Shown one piece after another: positions 12,446 to 23,535 of a stretch of DNA of 64,000 bases. Made by a program: the position numbers and the translations under genes. The DNA comes from Sapria himalayana (lineage: Eukaryota > Streptophyta > Magnoliopsida > Malpighiales > Rafflesiaceae). The notes under the pieces are model-generated. The model searched no databases. It saw nothing but the letters and a program-made list of their open reading frames with translations, and was not told where the DNA came from. The stretch lies in NCBI GenBank assembly GCA_029783825.1, contig JAREIK010012209.1, positions 97,001 through 161,000 of the forward strand, written 5' to 3'. The first letter of the stretch is position 1. Each line of letters opens with the position of its first letter.

Positions 12446-13195
12446 GTATAGAAATAGAACAACAAGATAAAGCTACTACAAGAAATAGATGTAGAGGGAT
12501 AATAAGAAAGCCAATGATTATCAAGAATAGGAGCAAAGGAATTAAACTTTCAGTTCAGTATAATGTCGATGGTGTTTATGTCGGACAAGCTGTGGTGCAT
12601 CTCACAAGTTATTTAGGAGTATTGACATGTACCATGGTCCCAATTAGATATAGCACTTGGCACCATGCACCCAAGCAATTGTAGAATAAATTGTGAGACT
12701 CCATTGAGGTAAAGTTGTATTTATTTTTTCTATTTTTAACGTTTTCTAATTTTATTTGCAAATTTTTTTTAACAACTTATAACTATGTTCATTACTTCTA
12801 GGCTGTATTTACATTGGATTGTAAAAGTAGAAGGAATTGTATAAAAATAATTGGCAGGTGCTTTAGATCTTTCAAGAACATGTTGACACCAAAGTATATC
12901 ATTTCATTCAAAGATCAACTCGATCTTCTTAAAAAACCACCATCTGAATACAGTTTTATTGAAGATGAAGATTGGACAATTTTTGTCAAAGAAAGATTGA
13001 CTCAAAGATTTCAAGTATATTTCTAATTATTTTCATGGAATTTTCTCAATTTTTCTTTACTTAATATAAATTAAAAATTGTAGGAGTTTAGAGAAGTTCA
13101 AAAGGAAAGAAGGAAAAAACATATTTATAATCATTATCTTAGTAGGAAGGGATAAGCTGGTCTTAAAACGAAGATGATAAGTTAAATATGTTGTT
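12446..13195 (+). pseudogene. En/Spm-type ORF (Transposase_24-like) exons, element B
   Basis: Three plus-strand exons with AG/GT borders. Exon 1 (about 12446-12710) reads ...GIKLSVQYNVDGVYVGQ, then SYLGVLTCTMVPIRYSTWHHAPKQ and KLWDSIE. Exon 2 (about 12803-13013) reads AVFTLDCKSRRN, FRSFKNMLTPKYIISF, KKPPSEYSFIEDEDW. Exon 3 (about 13084-13175) reads EFREVQKERRKKHIYNHYLS. This order and these motifs are those of the plant CACTA second ORF that normally leads into a Ulp1-like domain. There is a TAG stop after HAPKQL and a TAA after LSRKG, so the reading frame is broken. Probable role by family: DNA binding during transposition. It and the protease exons below were probably one gene. Confidence 0.8.
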
Positions 13196-13264
13196 ACTTT
13201 ACTTTTTATTTTATGTTGAATTTGCCTAGAGACTCATTATATTACATTGCAATATTGTAAAAGT

Positions 13265-14427
13265 CGGTAGAATCTGGCTTTACTAATATTAAGACATTCC
13301 TCATGAAAGAAGACATGGATATCATTATATCATCAGCAGAGGTGTCATCTAATTGCCTATTGTTCTATATATGGTACGATAAAAATTCAATATGTTTTTC
13401 ATATATTTTAACTATTTTATTTATGCTTTAATTTTTTATTATGCGAATTATATTTAATATTAGTTAAATTAAAATATTATAACTTTTAAATATTGTGTGA
13501 AATTAAATCAGGTATTTGCATAAAAATATGGTTGATGCTAAAGAGACAGAGCGATTTATTTTTGTAAATCCGACCTTGGTTTCTAAAGCTGGATTGGGAG
13601 AAGCAAGCAATAAAAATAGGTCAAGGGTTATAGCTAATCAGTTGATGAATGCAAATAATGCAGATTTTGTTTTTATTCCATATAACTCAGGGTAAGTTAT
13701 TTAACATAAAGTAAGATTATAAGTATGCATATATATCAAATTATAAATGATATTTTGTTACACTAATGTTAATTTTGTAGGTGTCATTGGGTATTGGTGG
13801 TACTTGAAATAAGGACTTTGATCGCCTATTACCTTGATTCCTTGCATCATCAACCTGCAGATGATCTTAAAGATATTGTTAATATGTAAGTTTTTCCCTT
13901 CTTATTATATAATGAAACATTTAGTGGCAACATAAATTTTTTTTTCTTAATGCAGGGCTCAAAGAAATCTTCACTTTAAAAAATATACATCATCAAAAAG
14001 AGATCCTAATTGGGTTGTACTAGGGGTACATAACTCATTAACTGAGTAGTATAATATTTAGTGTTTTCTGCTTAATTTTAAACATTTTACAATATGACTT
14101 GCAAGTAACTCTATATATATATATATATATTGATTTTATTTTACATTCAGTGCCCAAGACAACAAGGTAGTATTGAATGTGGATACTATGTGATGAGATA
14201 TATGAGAGATATCATTCTTGATTAAGGATGTCTAACATCAAATGTATGTGTTGATTTGTTGTTTCTCAATATATCAGTTATTTTTAGTTTTCCAATTTTA
14301 TTGATTAAGATAATACTTTACTTTTCAACAGTTTAATGGGAAGGAATCATACAACAAATATGAGTTGGATGAAGTACAATCTGAATGCGTGATGTTGATG
14401 ACTCAATTAATACTTTTCTCGGTTTGA
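13265..14427 (+). pseudogene. Ulp1-like cysteine protease (C48) exons, element B
   Basis: Six plus-strand exons with canonical borders: about 13265-13373, 13512-13691, 13781-13885, 13956-14025, 14151-14243 and 14332-14427. They read ...SSAEVSSNCLLFYIW, YLHKNMVD, FVNPTLVSKAG, FVFIPYNSG, CHWVLVVLEI, AYYLDSLHHQ, DPNWVVLGCPRQQGSIECGYYVMRYMRDI, and finally FNGKESYNKYELDEVQSE. The Ulp1/SENP catalytic set is visible: His of CHW, Asp of YYLDS, Gln of CPRQQ and Cys of IECGYY. A TAA directly after RDIILD (14222-14224) truncates the C-terminal tail. Plant CACTA elements of this type carry SUMO-protease-like domains; their role in the element is not settled. Splicing across exons keeps frame (for example NS-G|CHW). 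Expression is unknown. Confidence 0.85.
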
Positions 14428-15780
14428 AAAGCAATGATAACACCTTATTGTATTGAAGCATGAACAAATTTTGGGATTTACAACATTAACGTTTGATGAG
14501 GTTCGTAATTTATATCTCTTTTGAACCAAACTATGACTGAAGGTAAATTGTTCGACATAATTATTTGAAGACATTTTACTATTTAACTTGAACATTCATT
14601 ATATTTCTATAATTTTCATATGTTGAATTACTTACACATTCATTATATTCATTAAACATAAACTTTTTTTTGTCAAGTTAGGAGATCTTCCTACTTTGGA
14701 ATGGTCCATGAACTATTGTGATAATAAAGATATTTTTTTTAATGAGATCATAGTTTTTACTTCTTACTTTCAATTAAATATTCAAAACTTGAATATGTAA
14801 TTAGAATTTTTTTTGTTTTCATACTATTTTTTTTGTATTTTGTCAACCATAGATATATTGTTGTAGATTGACAATCAAAAAAATTGTGATTTCGACTTTT
14901 GGCTTCAATACTTTACCACAACAGTGTAAATTACCTTTTCACCCTCATAAAACACAATAATTATTTCAAGGCACAAATATTTTTTTTCATGCAGCCAATA
15001 TTTTATTAATGAATCTAAAACTATATGTTGATTGGATTACTATATTTGTGTAATCAAATCAAACTTGAAATTACATTACATAGCATCTCATCGAGTTTTT
15101 TTTGATGTGTTGGGAAGATGACAAGTAATTTAACTTTTAAATTTATGATATTTAATTGGTTTTTGTAGTGTTTTTTCAAGTTGTTTTTGAGATCTTTAAA
15201 CTCACTATACACCTTTAGGTTTTAAATAGATTATTATTGTTTTGTATTTTAAAAGACATTATCAACTTTTATGCCATAATTGATAAATCTCCTGCTTTAC
15301 ATTTTATCCATTACTACTAACTTTGTTTTTGTTGTTGTTAAATTTGTTTAATCCTATATGTCAATTGTTATATAATTTATTTTTATGATATGTTGTTTTC
15401 ATTCCTATTTTTTTCTAATTCTCTATAATATATTTTTTTCTACAAGTGTAAGTATTTATTGTTCATCTATTCGTATGCAGGTTACCTTATTGAAAATTAA
15501 CTCTCAACTTTGTCAAGCTAGCAGGAATTAATTTTATGGAGTTAAGGCACAATTGGGTTGCATATATCAGAAATTTTGAATTGATTTTAAGAAATGAATG
15601 TTGAAATTGTGTTATATTTTTTTTTGTTTAGTAAGAAGTCTGAGTTCCCCATTGTACTTGAAAACTGTATTCTTGGTATGGATTGTAAAGAATGTTGTTC
15701 TTATGTGCATGCAGTATTACAATAATAGGTGAAAATATATTTACAATAATTATTTAATTTTTATTATTTAAATCATAATC
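14428..15780. other. CACTA B 3' region, non-coding
   Basis: AT-rich DNA between the last Ulp1-like exon and the right subterminal repeats. No domain recognised. Confidence 0.5.
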
Positions 15781-15781
15781 T

Positions 15782-16083
15782 TCCTTGACGCTTTTTCTAA
15801 GCGTCATGGTATTAAAAAAAATTTACGATAGCTACAATATATAATGACATTTTTTTGCAGTGTCGTTGAATCATACCTTGACGCTCAAATAAAGCATCAT
15901 TGTTAACAAAAATGACACTTTATTTTAGCGTCAATGTATGATTCAACGACACTGCAAAAAAACGTCATTATATGTATAGACTTTTATGTCATGCTAGCGG
16001 ATGACGCTATCGATAAGTGACATTATATATATATATATAATGATGCTTTTTATGCATCATTGATTATGGTTTTTGTTGTAGTG
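15782..16083. repeat. CACTA B right subterminal and terminal repeats
   Basis: Contains TTGACGCTTTTTCTAAGCG at 15784, the long hairpin listed separately, ATGACGCTATCGAT near 16000, a small hairpin TGATGCTTTTTATGCATCA near 16041, and the terminal repeat ending TTTTTGTTGTAGTG at 16083. Confidence 0.8.
15841..15971. repeat. Long hairpin, about 60-bp stem
   Basis: The left arm (about 15842-15901) and the right arm (about 15911-15970) are near-perfect reverse complements over about 60 bp, with only a handful of mismatches, around a 9-base AT-rich loop. The arms include TTTTTTTGCAGTGTCGTTGA and its complement and end in AATGAC/GTCATT. This is more extensive than the short subterminal repeats and could fold in RNA or in single-stranded DNA. 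Confidence 0.88.
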
Positions 16084-17400
16084 GACACATTAGTTTTACA
16101 TGGAACATCATCATTTGTAGTTAAATTAGAGATTGACATGATATACCTGGATTACTACTTCCATTGATGCCATTTGACTGAATCTGTTGACTCCTTCCTC
16201 ACATTTGATGGACCACTACTATCCGCAGAATCATGCCGCACCATCTCCATCTTAGTTAAAATAAAAACTTGAACATTTTGTCACTTCAATTTTATCAAGG
16301 AATACAAAATAGAGAATGGGAGCTACATGGCAGGCAAGCAATTATGAGTTGGACAAAAAACCTGAAAAATATTATAATCTTTCTTGTTATTCTCTCCTAC
16401 TTTAAGAATCATGGTATTCAGCTTTCTCATATATCATCATTAATGATATCTTTGCAAGATACCATCTGAATAAACAAAGTTGAGTGTCCCAACTTTACTC
16501 AGAATAAATATGGCCTTTGAAGGCTTATCTTGTGAGGATTCATGAAAAAAATTTCATGCTAGCATTGTGCTACTCGTGTATCTGAGGTAAAGACAGACAA
16601 AGAATAATAACAGTGAAAGTAAATGTTTGTAGTTTCATGGACAAACCTCTCCAACAATCACAGTGTAGCCTTATTTATTTATTTATTCATTTATTTTGTG
16701 TTCAATTGGATAGAATTTCCTTTGTTCAGGACAAAATTTGTAATTTAATTATTAGAAAGTGAATAAAAAGTGAATAAAACATCTATGTTCCAAAGTAAAC
16801 TATTATTGTACCTCATTTTATCCACAATTAAGTCAAGGCAAAACCAACTTATACTTACTCTTTTCTACCTTACCAATCAAAAGAAAAATTGGATTTGGAA
16901 GGACCTGAGTAATAGTCATTTGGACAATTTCTACTAGCTTTTGGCAGTTATTGTTGTTTTGAATTTGTGTGTGTGTGTGAGAGTAACCAAAGGCTATACT
17001 TACAAGAATGTGAACAGGGACAATGTGACCACTTCGGTTGATGATAATAACAGAATTCTACTAAACAATACAACACCAAATCACAGAGTAAAACAGAGAG
17101 GGTGACTTACCTAAACAAAGCAACAACAAGTGAGATCAGCAGCAATAACTTAGATCTACTGAGGCTGACTGAAAAAAATAACAATAATAATAAACCACAA
17201 AGCACAAAATCTAAGAAAGATGAGCGAAAAAAAGGAAGTAAAGAAAGGGAAGAGAGAAAGGACTTACCCTAAATCACAAAGCCTCAAGCACTTTCCCAAA
17301 ACAAAATCTAAACTTTTTCTTATCAAAATCTAAACTTTTTCTCTTCAACACACATACACACAGCCACATAAACTCACAGCAAAGCTAATTATTCATATCA
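16084..17400 (-). pseudogene. Exon-like fragments of an unidentified gene (minus strand)
   Basis: Read on the minus strand, this GC-richer stretch shows several canonical splice borders in series. A leader ends GTGATTTAG|GTAAGTCC near 17268. TTTTTTTCAG|TCAGCCTC ... TTTAG|GTAAGTCACC spans about 17111-17170. A piece ends CACATTCTT|GTAAGTATAG near 17003, readable as SVIIINRSGHIVPVHIL. Near 16246 lies an ATG exon reading MEMVRHDSADSSGPSNVRKE; it ends AATCCAG|GTATATC and has a stop in frame near its end. There is a direct duplication of AAAAAGTTTAGATTTTG in the leader. I do not recognise the gene. It could be the leader of the element A transposase, separated by element B, or host exons captured by a transposon. 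It stops at element B. Confidence 0.4.
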
Positions 17401-18884
17401 TTTTTATTATTCTGTTTATTGTTTTTCATCTTATTTTTCTTATTCTTTTTATACCTCTTATCTTCTTTTCCTTGTTTTTTTTCTTTTTTTTATTTTTTTT
17501 ATTTGTTTTCTTTTTATTTCTTTTTATTTCTTTTTATTTCTTTTTATTTCTTTTTATTTCATTTATTTCCTTTTTTTTCTTTTTTTTTCTGGTTTTTTTT
17601 CTTTTTCTTTTATTCTTTTTTTCTTCTGTTTCATCTTTTGAATTTTTTATTCTTTATCTTTTATTCTTTTTTTCTTCTGTTTCATCTTTTGAATTTTTTA
17701 TTCTTTATCTTTTTTTCTTCCTTTTCTTTTTTTCCATTTTTTACTTTTATTCTTTTTATCATTCATTTTTTCTTTTTCTTTTTCTTTTTTTCATACTTTT
17801 TTTTCTTTTTCTTATTTTTCATACTTTTTTTTTCTTTTTCTTATTTTTCTTTTCCTTCTTATTATTATTCTTCTTTTCCTTCTTCTTGTTCTTCTTCTTT
17901 TCCTTCTTCTTGTTCTTCTTCTTTTCATTATTTTCCTTCTTTTCCTTCTTTTCATTCTTTTAAATTTTTCCTTCTTTTCATTCTTTAAAATTTTTCCTTC
18001 TTTTCCTTCCTTTCCTTCTTTTCCTTCATTTCCTTTTTTTCCTTCATTTTCTTCATTTTCTTCCTTTCCTTCCTTTCATTCCCTTTCTTCCTTTCCTTCC
18101 TTTCCTTCCTTTCTTTTTTTTCCTTCCTTTCCTTCTTTTTCTTCATTTCCTTCAATTTCTTCTTTTCCTTCTTTTCCATCTTTTTCTTCTTTTCCTTCTT
18201 TTCCTTCTTATCTTTCTTTTCCTTCTTATCTTTCTTTTCCTTCATTTCCTTCCTTTCATTCCTTTTCTTCCTCTCCTTCCTTTCCTTTTTTCCTTCATTT
18301 CCTTCCTTTTCTTCATTTCCTTCAATTTATTTTTTTCCTTCTTTTCCTTCTTTTCTTTCTTTTCCTTCTTTTCCTTCATTTCCTTCATTTCCTTCATTTC
18401 CTTCATTTCCTTCTTTTCCTTCATTTCCTTCATTTCCTTCTTTTCATATTTTACCTTCTTTTCCTTCTTTACCATCTATTCCTTCTTCCCCTTCTTCCCC
18501 TTCTTCTCATTCTTCTCCATCTTCTCTCTCTTCTCTCTCTTCTCCCTCTTCTCATTCTTCTCCTTCTTTTCCTTCTTCTCCTTCTTCTCCTTCTTCTCAT
18601 TCTTCTCCTTCTTATCTCTCTTCTCCTTCTTCTCCGTCTTCTTCTTCTTATCCTTCTACTCCATCTTATTCTTCTTATCCTTCTTCTCATTCTTCTCCCA
18701 CTTCTCTTTCTTCTCATTCTTCTCCGTATTCTCCGTATTCTCTTTATTCTCTTTCTTCTCATTCTCCTTTTTCTCATTCTTCTCATTCTTCTCATTCTTC
18801 TCATTCTTCTCATTATTCTCATTCTTCTCATTCTTCTCATTCTTCTCATTCTTCTCCTTCTTCTCCTTCTTCTCCTTCTTCTCC
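17401..18884. repeat. Polypyrimidine tract II, left half
   Basis: C/T-rich on the + strand, as in tract I. It contains a TTTTTATTTC decamer run (about 17511-17562), a roughly 60-bp segment with TTTCTTCTGTTTCATCTTTT present twice (17.6-17.71 kb), then TTCCTTCATTTCC-like units (18.0-18.47 kb) and CTTCTCATT/CTTCTCCTT nonamers (18.48-18.88 kb). It stops at the CACTA C terminus and resumes in the same fabric at 29584. Lys/Glu/Arg-rich minus-strand frames here are composition artefacts. Confidence 0.93.
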
Positions 18885-19290
18885 CACTACAAGAAAAATC
18901 ACATTTAGCTAGGGACAATTTCCTAGCTAAATGGGCGTTCTTCGTCGCTACATGGGATATAGCGACGGATTACAGACGGATAGGTTCCCTATCTAAAGTG
19001 CTTCTTGCTAAAATTTAGCGAGGAAAATATTCATTGCTAAAAAAGACAAATTTTCTAGCTAAATTAGCAAGCTAAATGAGATTTTCCGTCACTAAACGAA
19101 AATAATGACGAAAGATTCTCAAGCTAAAGTGTTGGTTGATAAATTTTAGCGATGGAAATAATCCCTGGCTAAATAAATTTAGCAACGGAAAATCAATCGC
19201 TAATTTTTAATATTTACTTAGCAAAATTAGCTTGGGAAGTCCCTTGCTAATTTAGCAAGGGATCTTCCCTAGCTATTTTAATTTCAGAAT
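18885..19290. repeat. CACTA C left terminal and subterminal repeats
   Basis: The terminal repeat is followed by about fifteen copies of TAGCTAGGGA / TTAGCNANGGAA-like motifs in both orientations, for example ATTTAGCTAGGGACAATTTC. The right end carries the same motif in a much longer array. Confidence 0.85.
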
Positions 19291-19310
19291 TTAATTTAAT
19301 TAAAAATTTT

Positions 19311-20273
19311 TAATTAAATAATTTAATATTTTTATATCAAATTGAATAAAAATTGAAACTATAAATAATTTATAATAAACAAAAAATAAAATCTTTTAAT
19401 ATCTTATTCTAATTCAATATTTTACATAATTAAAACAAAAAAATAACAAAATTTTATTACATCTTATTTATCAATGTATCTACCGACTATGCATAAATTA
19501 TAATCTATCAATGCATTGAAGTTGCTTTATCTCCCACTGCTCCTCTGATCACCAACTTTCTGCTGCGAAAAAGCTGTCCGAGTCACGATGCTTCATGTCT
19601 GTTGAAAAATCCATTTACTTATACAAGCTTCGTATGGGAAACAATGTTATACCACATTTGTATGAATTTTAAACCACTAAATCAAATCAAAATAAATTAA
19701 AAAAAACTATGTTTTGATAAATATATAATACTGCAGCAAAAATATACATATATACTAGCATTTCACTCGTACATATATTACTGTAGTATTTGTACATATA
19801 AATTGCAGTATTATGCATACATATATACCGAGTACATATATACTCAATATATATGTACATAAAATACTGCAGAATTATATGTACATATATACGGACACAT
19901 ATACCGCATTTGTTGTCTTTCTTACAGCTCCCACTATCGCTACCGCCCGTGCCACTGCCGTTGATGCCAATGCTGCCTCCACTACAGCTGCCGCCGCTGT
20001 TGCCGATGCCATCGCTACCGCTGCTGCCAACGTAGCTGCTGCCACTTCTGGCACCACTACCGCCACTGCCTTCACTACCGCCATTGCCTTCACTACCGCT
20101 GCTGCCGCAGCTACCGCTGCTTATAATAGACTTTTACATACTTATAATAGGCTAAAACTCTACCCAAAAAATTCGGAGAAACGCAAACATATTCAAAGAT
20201 ATATAAAAATAGTTATTATAGACATGAACAAGCAAAAATTAAAGTTGATTGTCATACAGTTTCAACAAAAATT
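19311..20273. repeat. Tandem duplication in CACTA C, unit 1
   Basis: 963-bp unit beginning TAATTAAATAATTTAAT and ending TTTCAACAAAAATTT. Shared landmarks with unit 2 include ATCAATGTATCTAC, ACAAGCTTCGTATGGG, ACTATGTTTTGATAAAT, the GCC-type triplet tract and GGCTAAAACTCTACCC. The units are clearly homologous but diverged, so the duplication is not recent. Confidence 0.9.
19912..20125 (+). repeat. GC-rich GCC/ACC/GCT triplet tract, copy 1
   Basis: Imperfect triplets of the type GCTACCGCC/ACTGCCGTT. On + they can be read as an Ala/Thr-rich open frame running from 19813 to 20280 (155 codons), which includes TATAATAGGCTAAAACTCT after the tract. There is no recognised domain. The composition contrasts strongly with the AT-rich surroundings. 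It may be a minisatellite rather than coding. Confidence 0.75.
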
Positions 20274-21272
20274 TAATTAAATAATTTAATATTTTTAAAT
20301 TAAATTTAATAAAAACAGAAACTATAAATGAGAATTTTAAATTAAACAAAAAAAAATTATTTAATAACTTATTCTAATACAATATTTTAAATAACTAAAA
20401 CAAAAAAATAATAAAAATTATATTACATCTTATTAATCAATGTATCTACTGACTGTGCATAAAGTATAATCTATCAATGCATTAATATTCCTTTCTCTCC
20501 CTCTGCTCCTCCGATCACCAGCTTTCCATTGCGAAAATGCTGTCTGAGTCACGGTGCATCATGTTTGTTGAAAATGTATTCACTTATACAAGCTTCGTAT
20601 GGGCAACAATGCGGTACCATATCTGTATGAAATTTAAACCACCAAATCAAATCAAAATAAATAAAAAAACCTATGTTTTGATAAATATATATTGTTGTAG
20701 TAAATATGTACATATATACTAGCATTCCACTCGTACATATATTAATATAGTAAATGTACATATGAACTATAATATTATGCGTACATATATACTGAGTACA
20801 TCTGAGTATATATGTACATAAAATAATGTAGTATTATATGTACGTATATGCTGACTATATACGTGCGTATATACTACATTTGTTGCCGTTGCTGCTGCTG
20901 TCGCTGTCACTGCCATTGTCACTGCTGGTGCTGTCGTAGCTACCGCTACCTCTGCCAGTGCTGCCATAGCTGCCACTGCCATTACCGGTGTTGCCGCTAC
21001 TACCACTGCCACCCCCGCCACTACCGTTGCCACTACTGCCGCTGATGTCGTTGTTACCACTGCTGCTGCTTCTGCAGCCACCATTGCCATGGCTACCATC
21101 GCTACTGCTACTGCCACTGCTGAAAATAGGCTTTTACATACCTATAATAGGCTAAAACTCTACCCAAAAAATTCAGAGACACAAAAACATATTCACAGAT
21201 ATATAAAAACAAATATTATAGACATGAACAAATACAAATTAAAGTTGATTTTCATTCAGCTTCAACAAAAAT
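20274..21272. repeat. Tandem duplication in CACTA C, unit 2
   Basis: Direct second copy of the 963-bp unit, about 1.0 kb long because its triplet tract is longer and more diverged. It begins at the same TAATTAAATAATTTAAT and ends at the same TTCAACAAAAAT landmark. Confidence 0.9.
20882..21122 (+). repeat. GC-rich triplet tract, copy 2
   Basis: Counterpart of the 19.9-kb tract in the second duplication unit, reading GCTGCTGCTGTCGCTGTC and similar. Open frames exist on both strands (for example Ala/Val-rich on minus), as expected for a repeat of this composition, so none is called as a gene. Confidence 0.75.
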
Positions 21273-21643
21273 CCAAAAGATGTCCAGTAATTATGTTTAG
21301 AAGATAAATGGAGTGTAAAAATAAAATGTTTTTAGAATAATAAATATAAGATAAGCTATCCCTCTTTTTGATAAAGCAGAAATCGGTAAATATAGGACCC
21401 ATGAATTAGAAGGATAGTGGTAATGTCTGAATGCTTTGAATCAGTATTTTTTCTTTTGTCTCACATAATTTGTACTGCAAAAATTCATAATTAGGTTAAT
21501 CGGAAAAGAAAAGAACAAAACTAGAATAAAAAAAATTGAAACCTGCAAAAAATATCATAATTATTTGCTACACATAGACAAGAATAAATAATAGTTCAGA
21601 AATAATTCTCATACTCAATCATCCTCATAATTTATAGGAAATG

Positions 21644-23393
21644 CTAGCCTCTCCTGTAAGGATTCGTAGCTGGATCTCGGAATACTATCTGTTGCGCCAA
21701 TGCCACTAACTGTGACTCCATATAGGACATCTGCCTTTGCATTATATTTTTAATTTCTTTCATCTCTTGGTTCGTTTATTTAATTTCTTGCATTTCTTCC
21801 ATCAAATTAGTATACTGCTCTTCCTTATGCTCTTTAATTTCATATATTTCTTTCTTCAAATTAGATATTTGCTCATCCTTCTTTTTCATTTCGATCTCCA
21901 TAACTACAATACATTCATTTGTTTCTAGTGCTTGTTGTTCGACCACCTCATCCACCATTGCTGGGACAAATGAATTAGAAGCATGACTACTACAAAAAAA
22001 TGTCACTCCCTTAAGCCGATTCCATACACTCACTGCTTCTTTCGAAAAATAAAATAGAGAAAAAAATAATTCTAGATATACAAAAAATAAAATAAATATT
22101 TTGCATTCAAAATAATTTTTATAATGTACTATAGTTTTATAAAATCGAATTAATATAATAATTTCTTATAGTAATCATCTGAGACTTGTTGTCAACATAC
22201 TGATCATCCACTTTCTTCACATGCATCTTCCTGAAAATCTCATAAAAATTTGGATCTCAATCCAATTTTCCAGCCTAGAATATGTTTTTATTAAGTCATA
22301 TAAAAACAAATGATCAAAAAATTTAACTAAATTAATATAACCATGTGGAGATTTTATTTATTGGACTATTAGAATAACCACTAAATATAGAAATGTTTAG
22401 AATTTTAAATTTGTACCAAATCTCGAGCATGCTCAATGCTCGACTTTGACCCTCCAGTGTGTTGATAGATTTATATACGTAGTCCAGCTACCTCACTTCG
22501 TCGATTTTTGCTGGCAATATCTGATTTTTTCTTCACATCTGGCTCCTCCCAATAATTAAGCCACTCGGGCCAGTCTTCCTCGGATATAAAATCAGGCATT
22601 TCTTTCATAATGACTTTATCTTTCCATCAAATTTGGGTGCCCATGTGCACTGATTCTATAAATAGAAAAATGACAAAATAATTTATATTAATAAGAACAT
22701 AATTATTTACTATTTGAATAATAAAAAACATAAAAGTTAAGTAATTAGATAATTATTTTTCAATACTTTTGTACAATTATTTTTACCTCAAAGTCATTAA
22801 AATATAACTCTTTTGTCGATTCAGAAACTTTTTTCCAGGAGAAAGCTTTAGAATCAGCCTTTTTCTTTAAAGACTTTGTAATTATAGTCGAACACTTGTG
22901 AGATAGAATAAAATTGTACAAATAAATAAATAACATTAAAAACAAGCAAATCATAACAATATTAAAAAAACCACTGTCAGTAACATCAAAATTTTTTTTC
23001 AAGCCATTTTAACATATTTCTTTTACCTCTCGTCCACAATCTCAATTTCTAACTTTACACTGACTGTAAAGGAAGACACAATATTTTATGATGTTGTTGG
23101 TATTGTAAATGGGAGAACAATTGGGGTAAAGTGTGGTGTAGAAGATTGAGATATATCAAAAGTGTGTGCAGGAAGCACAATGGGTGGTGGGCTTACATTT
23201 GATAAAGGTGATAGTAGATGTCTCAATGATGGTGATGGTGATAGAAATTGAGATGTTGATTGTGATGTTGAAGTTTGGATATGGTACCTCTGAGATGGTA
23301 CTGATTATACGACATGATGTAATATACTAGATGAATTTGGTTTATTTCTATGTCCACGTCCACCTCCACCACGGCCACGTCCTTTAAGCGCCA
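21644..23393 (-). pseudogene. Ptta/En/Spm-type transposase pseudogene, element C
   Basis: Minus-strand gene start at 23393, MALKGRGRGGGGRGHRNK, typical of the Gly-rich beginning of this CACTA gene. It is followed by a Ser/Pro-rich linker and KLEIEIVDER before a donor near 23027. The next exon ends SWKKVSESTKELYFNDFE (about 22790). The next reads MKEMPDFISEEDWPEWLNYW, then KKKSDIASKNRRSEVAGLR (about 22620-22490), with HTGGSKSSIEHARDLV shortly after, in another frame. The last exon (22040-21644) is a Glu/Lys-rich coiled-coil tail ending DPATNPYRRG. Stops (after ILHHVV and after GLRI) and frame changes make it non-functional. The role by family is an accessory or DNA-binding transposition protein. 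Confidence 0.75.
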
Positions 23394-23535
23394 TCTACTG
23401 TACAAAATAAAACATAGAACAAAAAATAGTGATATGATGAACAAGCATGTATTTTCGAATAAAACATACCGAATAGATTTCAACAAAATATAAAAAGTCT
23501 TTGATAGTTTAAATTTATTATAAAATTATAACAAT

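Larger units (their letters stand above)
10636..16083 (+). mobile_element. CACTA transposon B, 5448 bp, both ends present
   Basis: The left end AACTACAACAAAATAAC at 10636 matches the complement of the right end, CACTACAACAAAAACC, ending at 16083; only the first base of the left copy has changed (C to A). Flanks GAT (10633-10635) and GAC (16084-16086) fit a 3-bp CACTA target duplication with one change. Both subterminal regions carry TGACGCTTT / AAGCGTCA motifs in both orientations. The interior is plus-strand: an En/Spm-type second ORF and a Ulp1-like protease. No tnp2 core was found inside, so B would depend on another element. It separates 16.1-17.4 kb from the element A gene and may be nested in A. 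Confidence 0.85.

Noticed and set aside
17985..18918. Lys/Glu- and Arg/Met-rich minus-strand frames
   Set aside because: Complement of the pyrimidine tract; stop-free by composition.
19813..21307. Ala/Thr-, Ala/Val- and Cys/Arg/His-rich frames on both strands
   Set aside because: A triplet repeat gives open frames in several phases. Without homology or transcript support none is called as a gene; the repeat itself is annotated.
21985..22015. CTACTACAAAAAAATG resembling another CACTA/hAT terminus
   Set aside because: No partner terminus was found. It lies inside the coiled-coil exon region of the element C gene and may be chance or a solo fragment.
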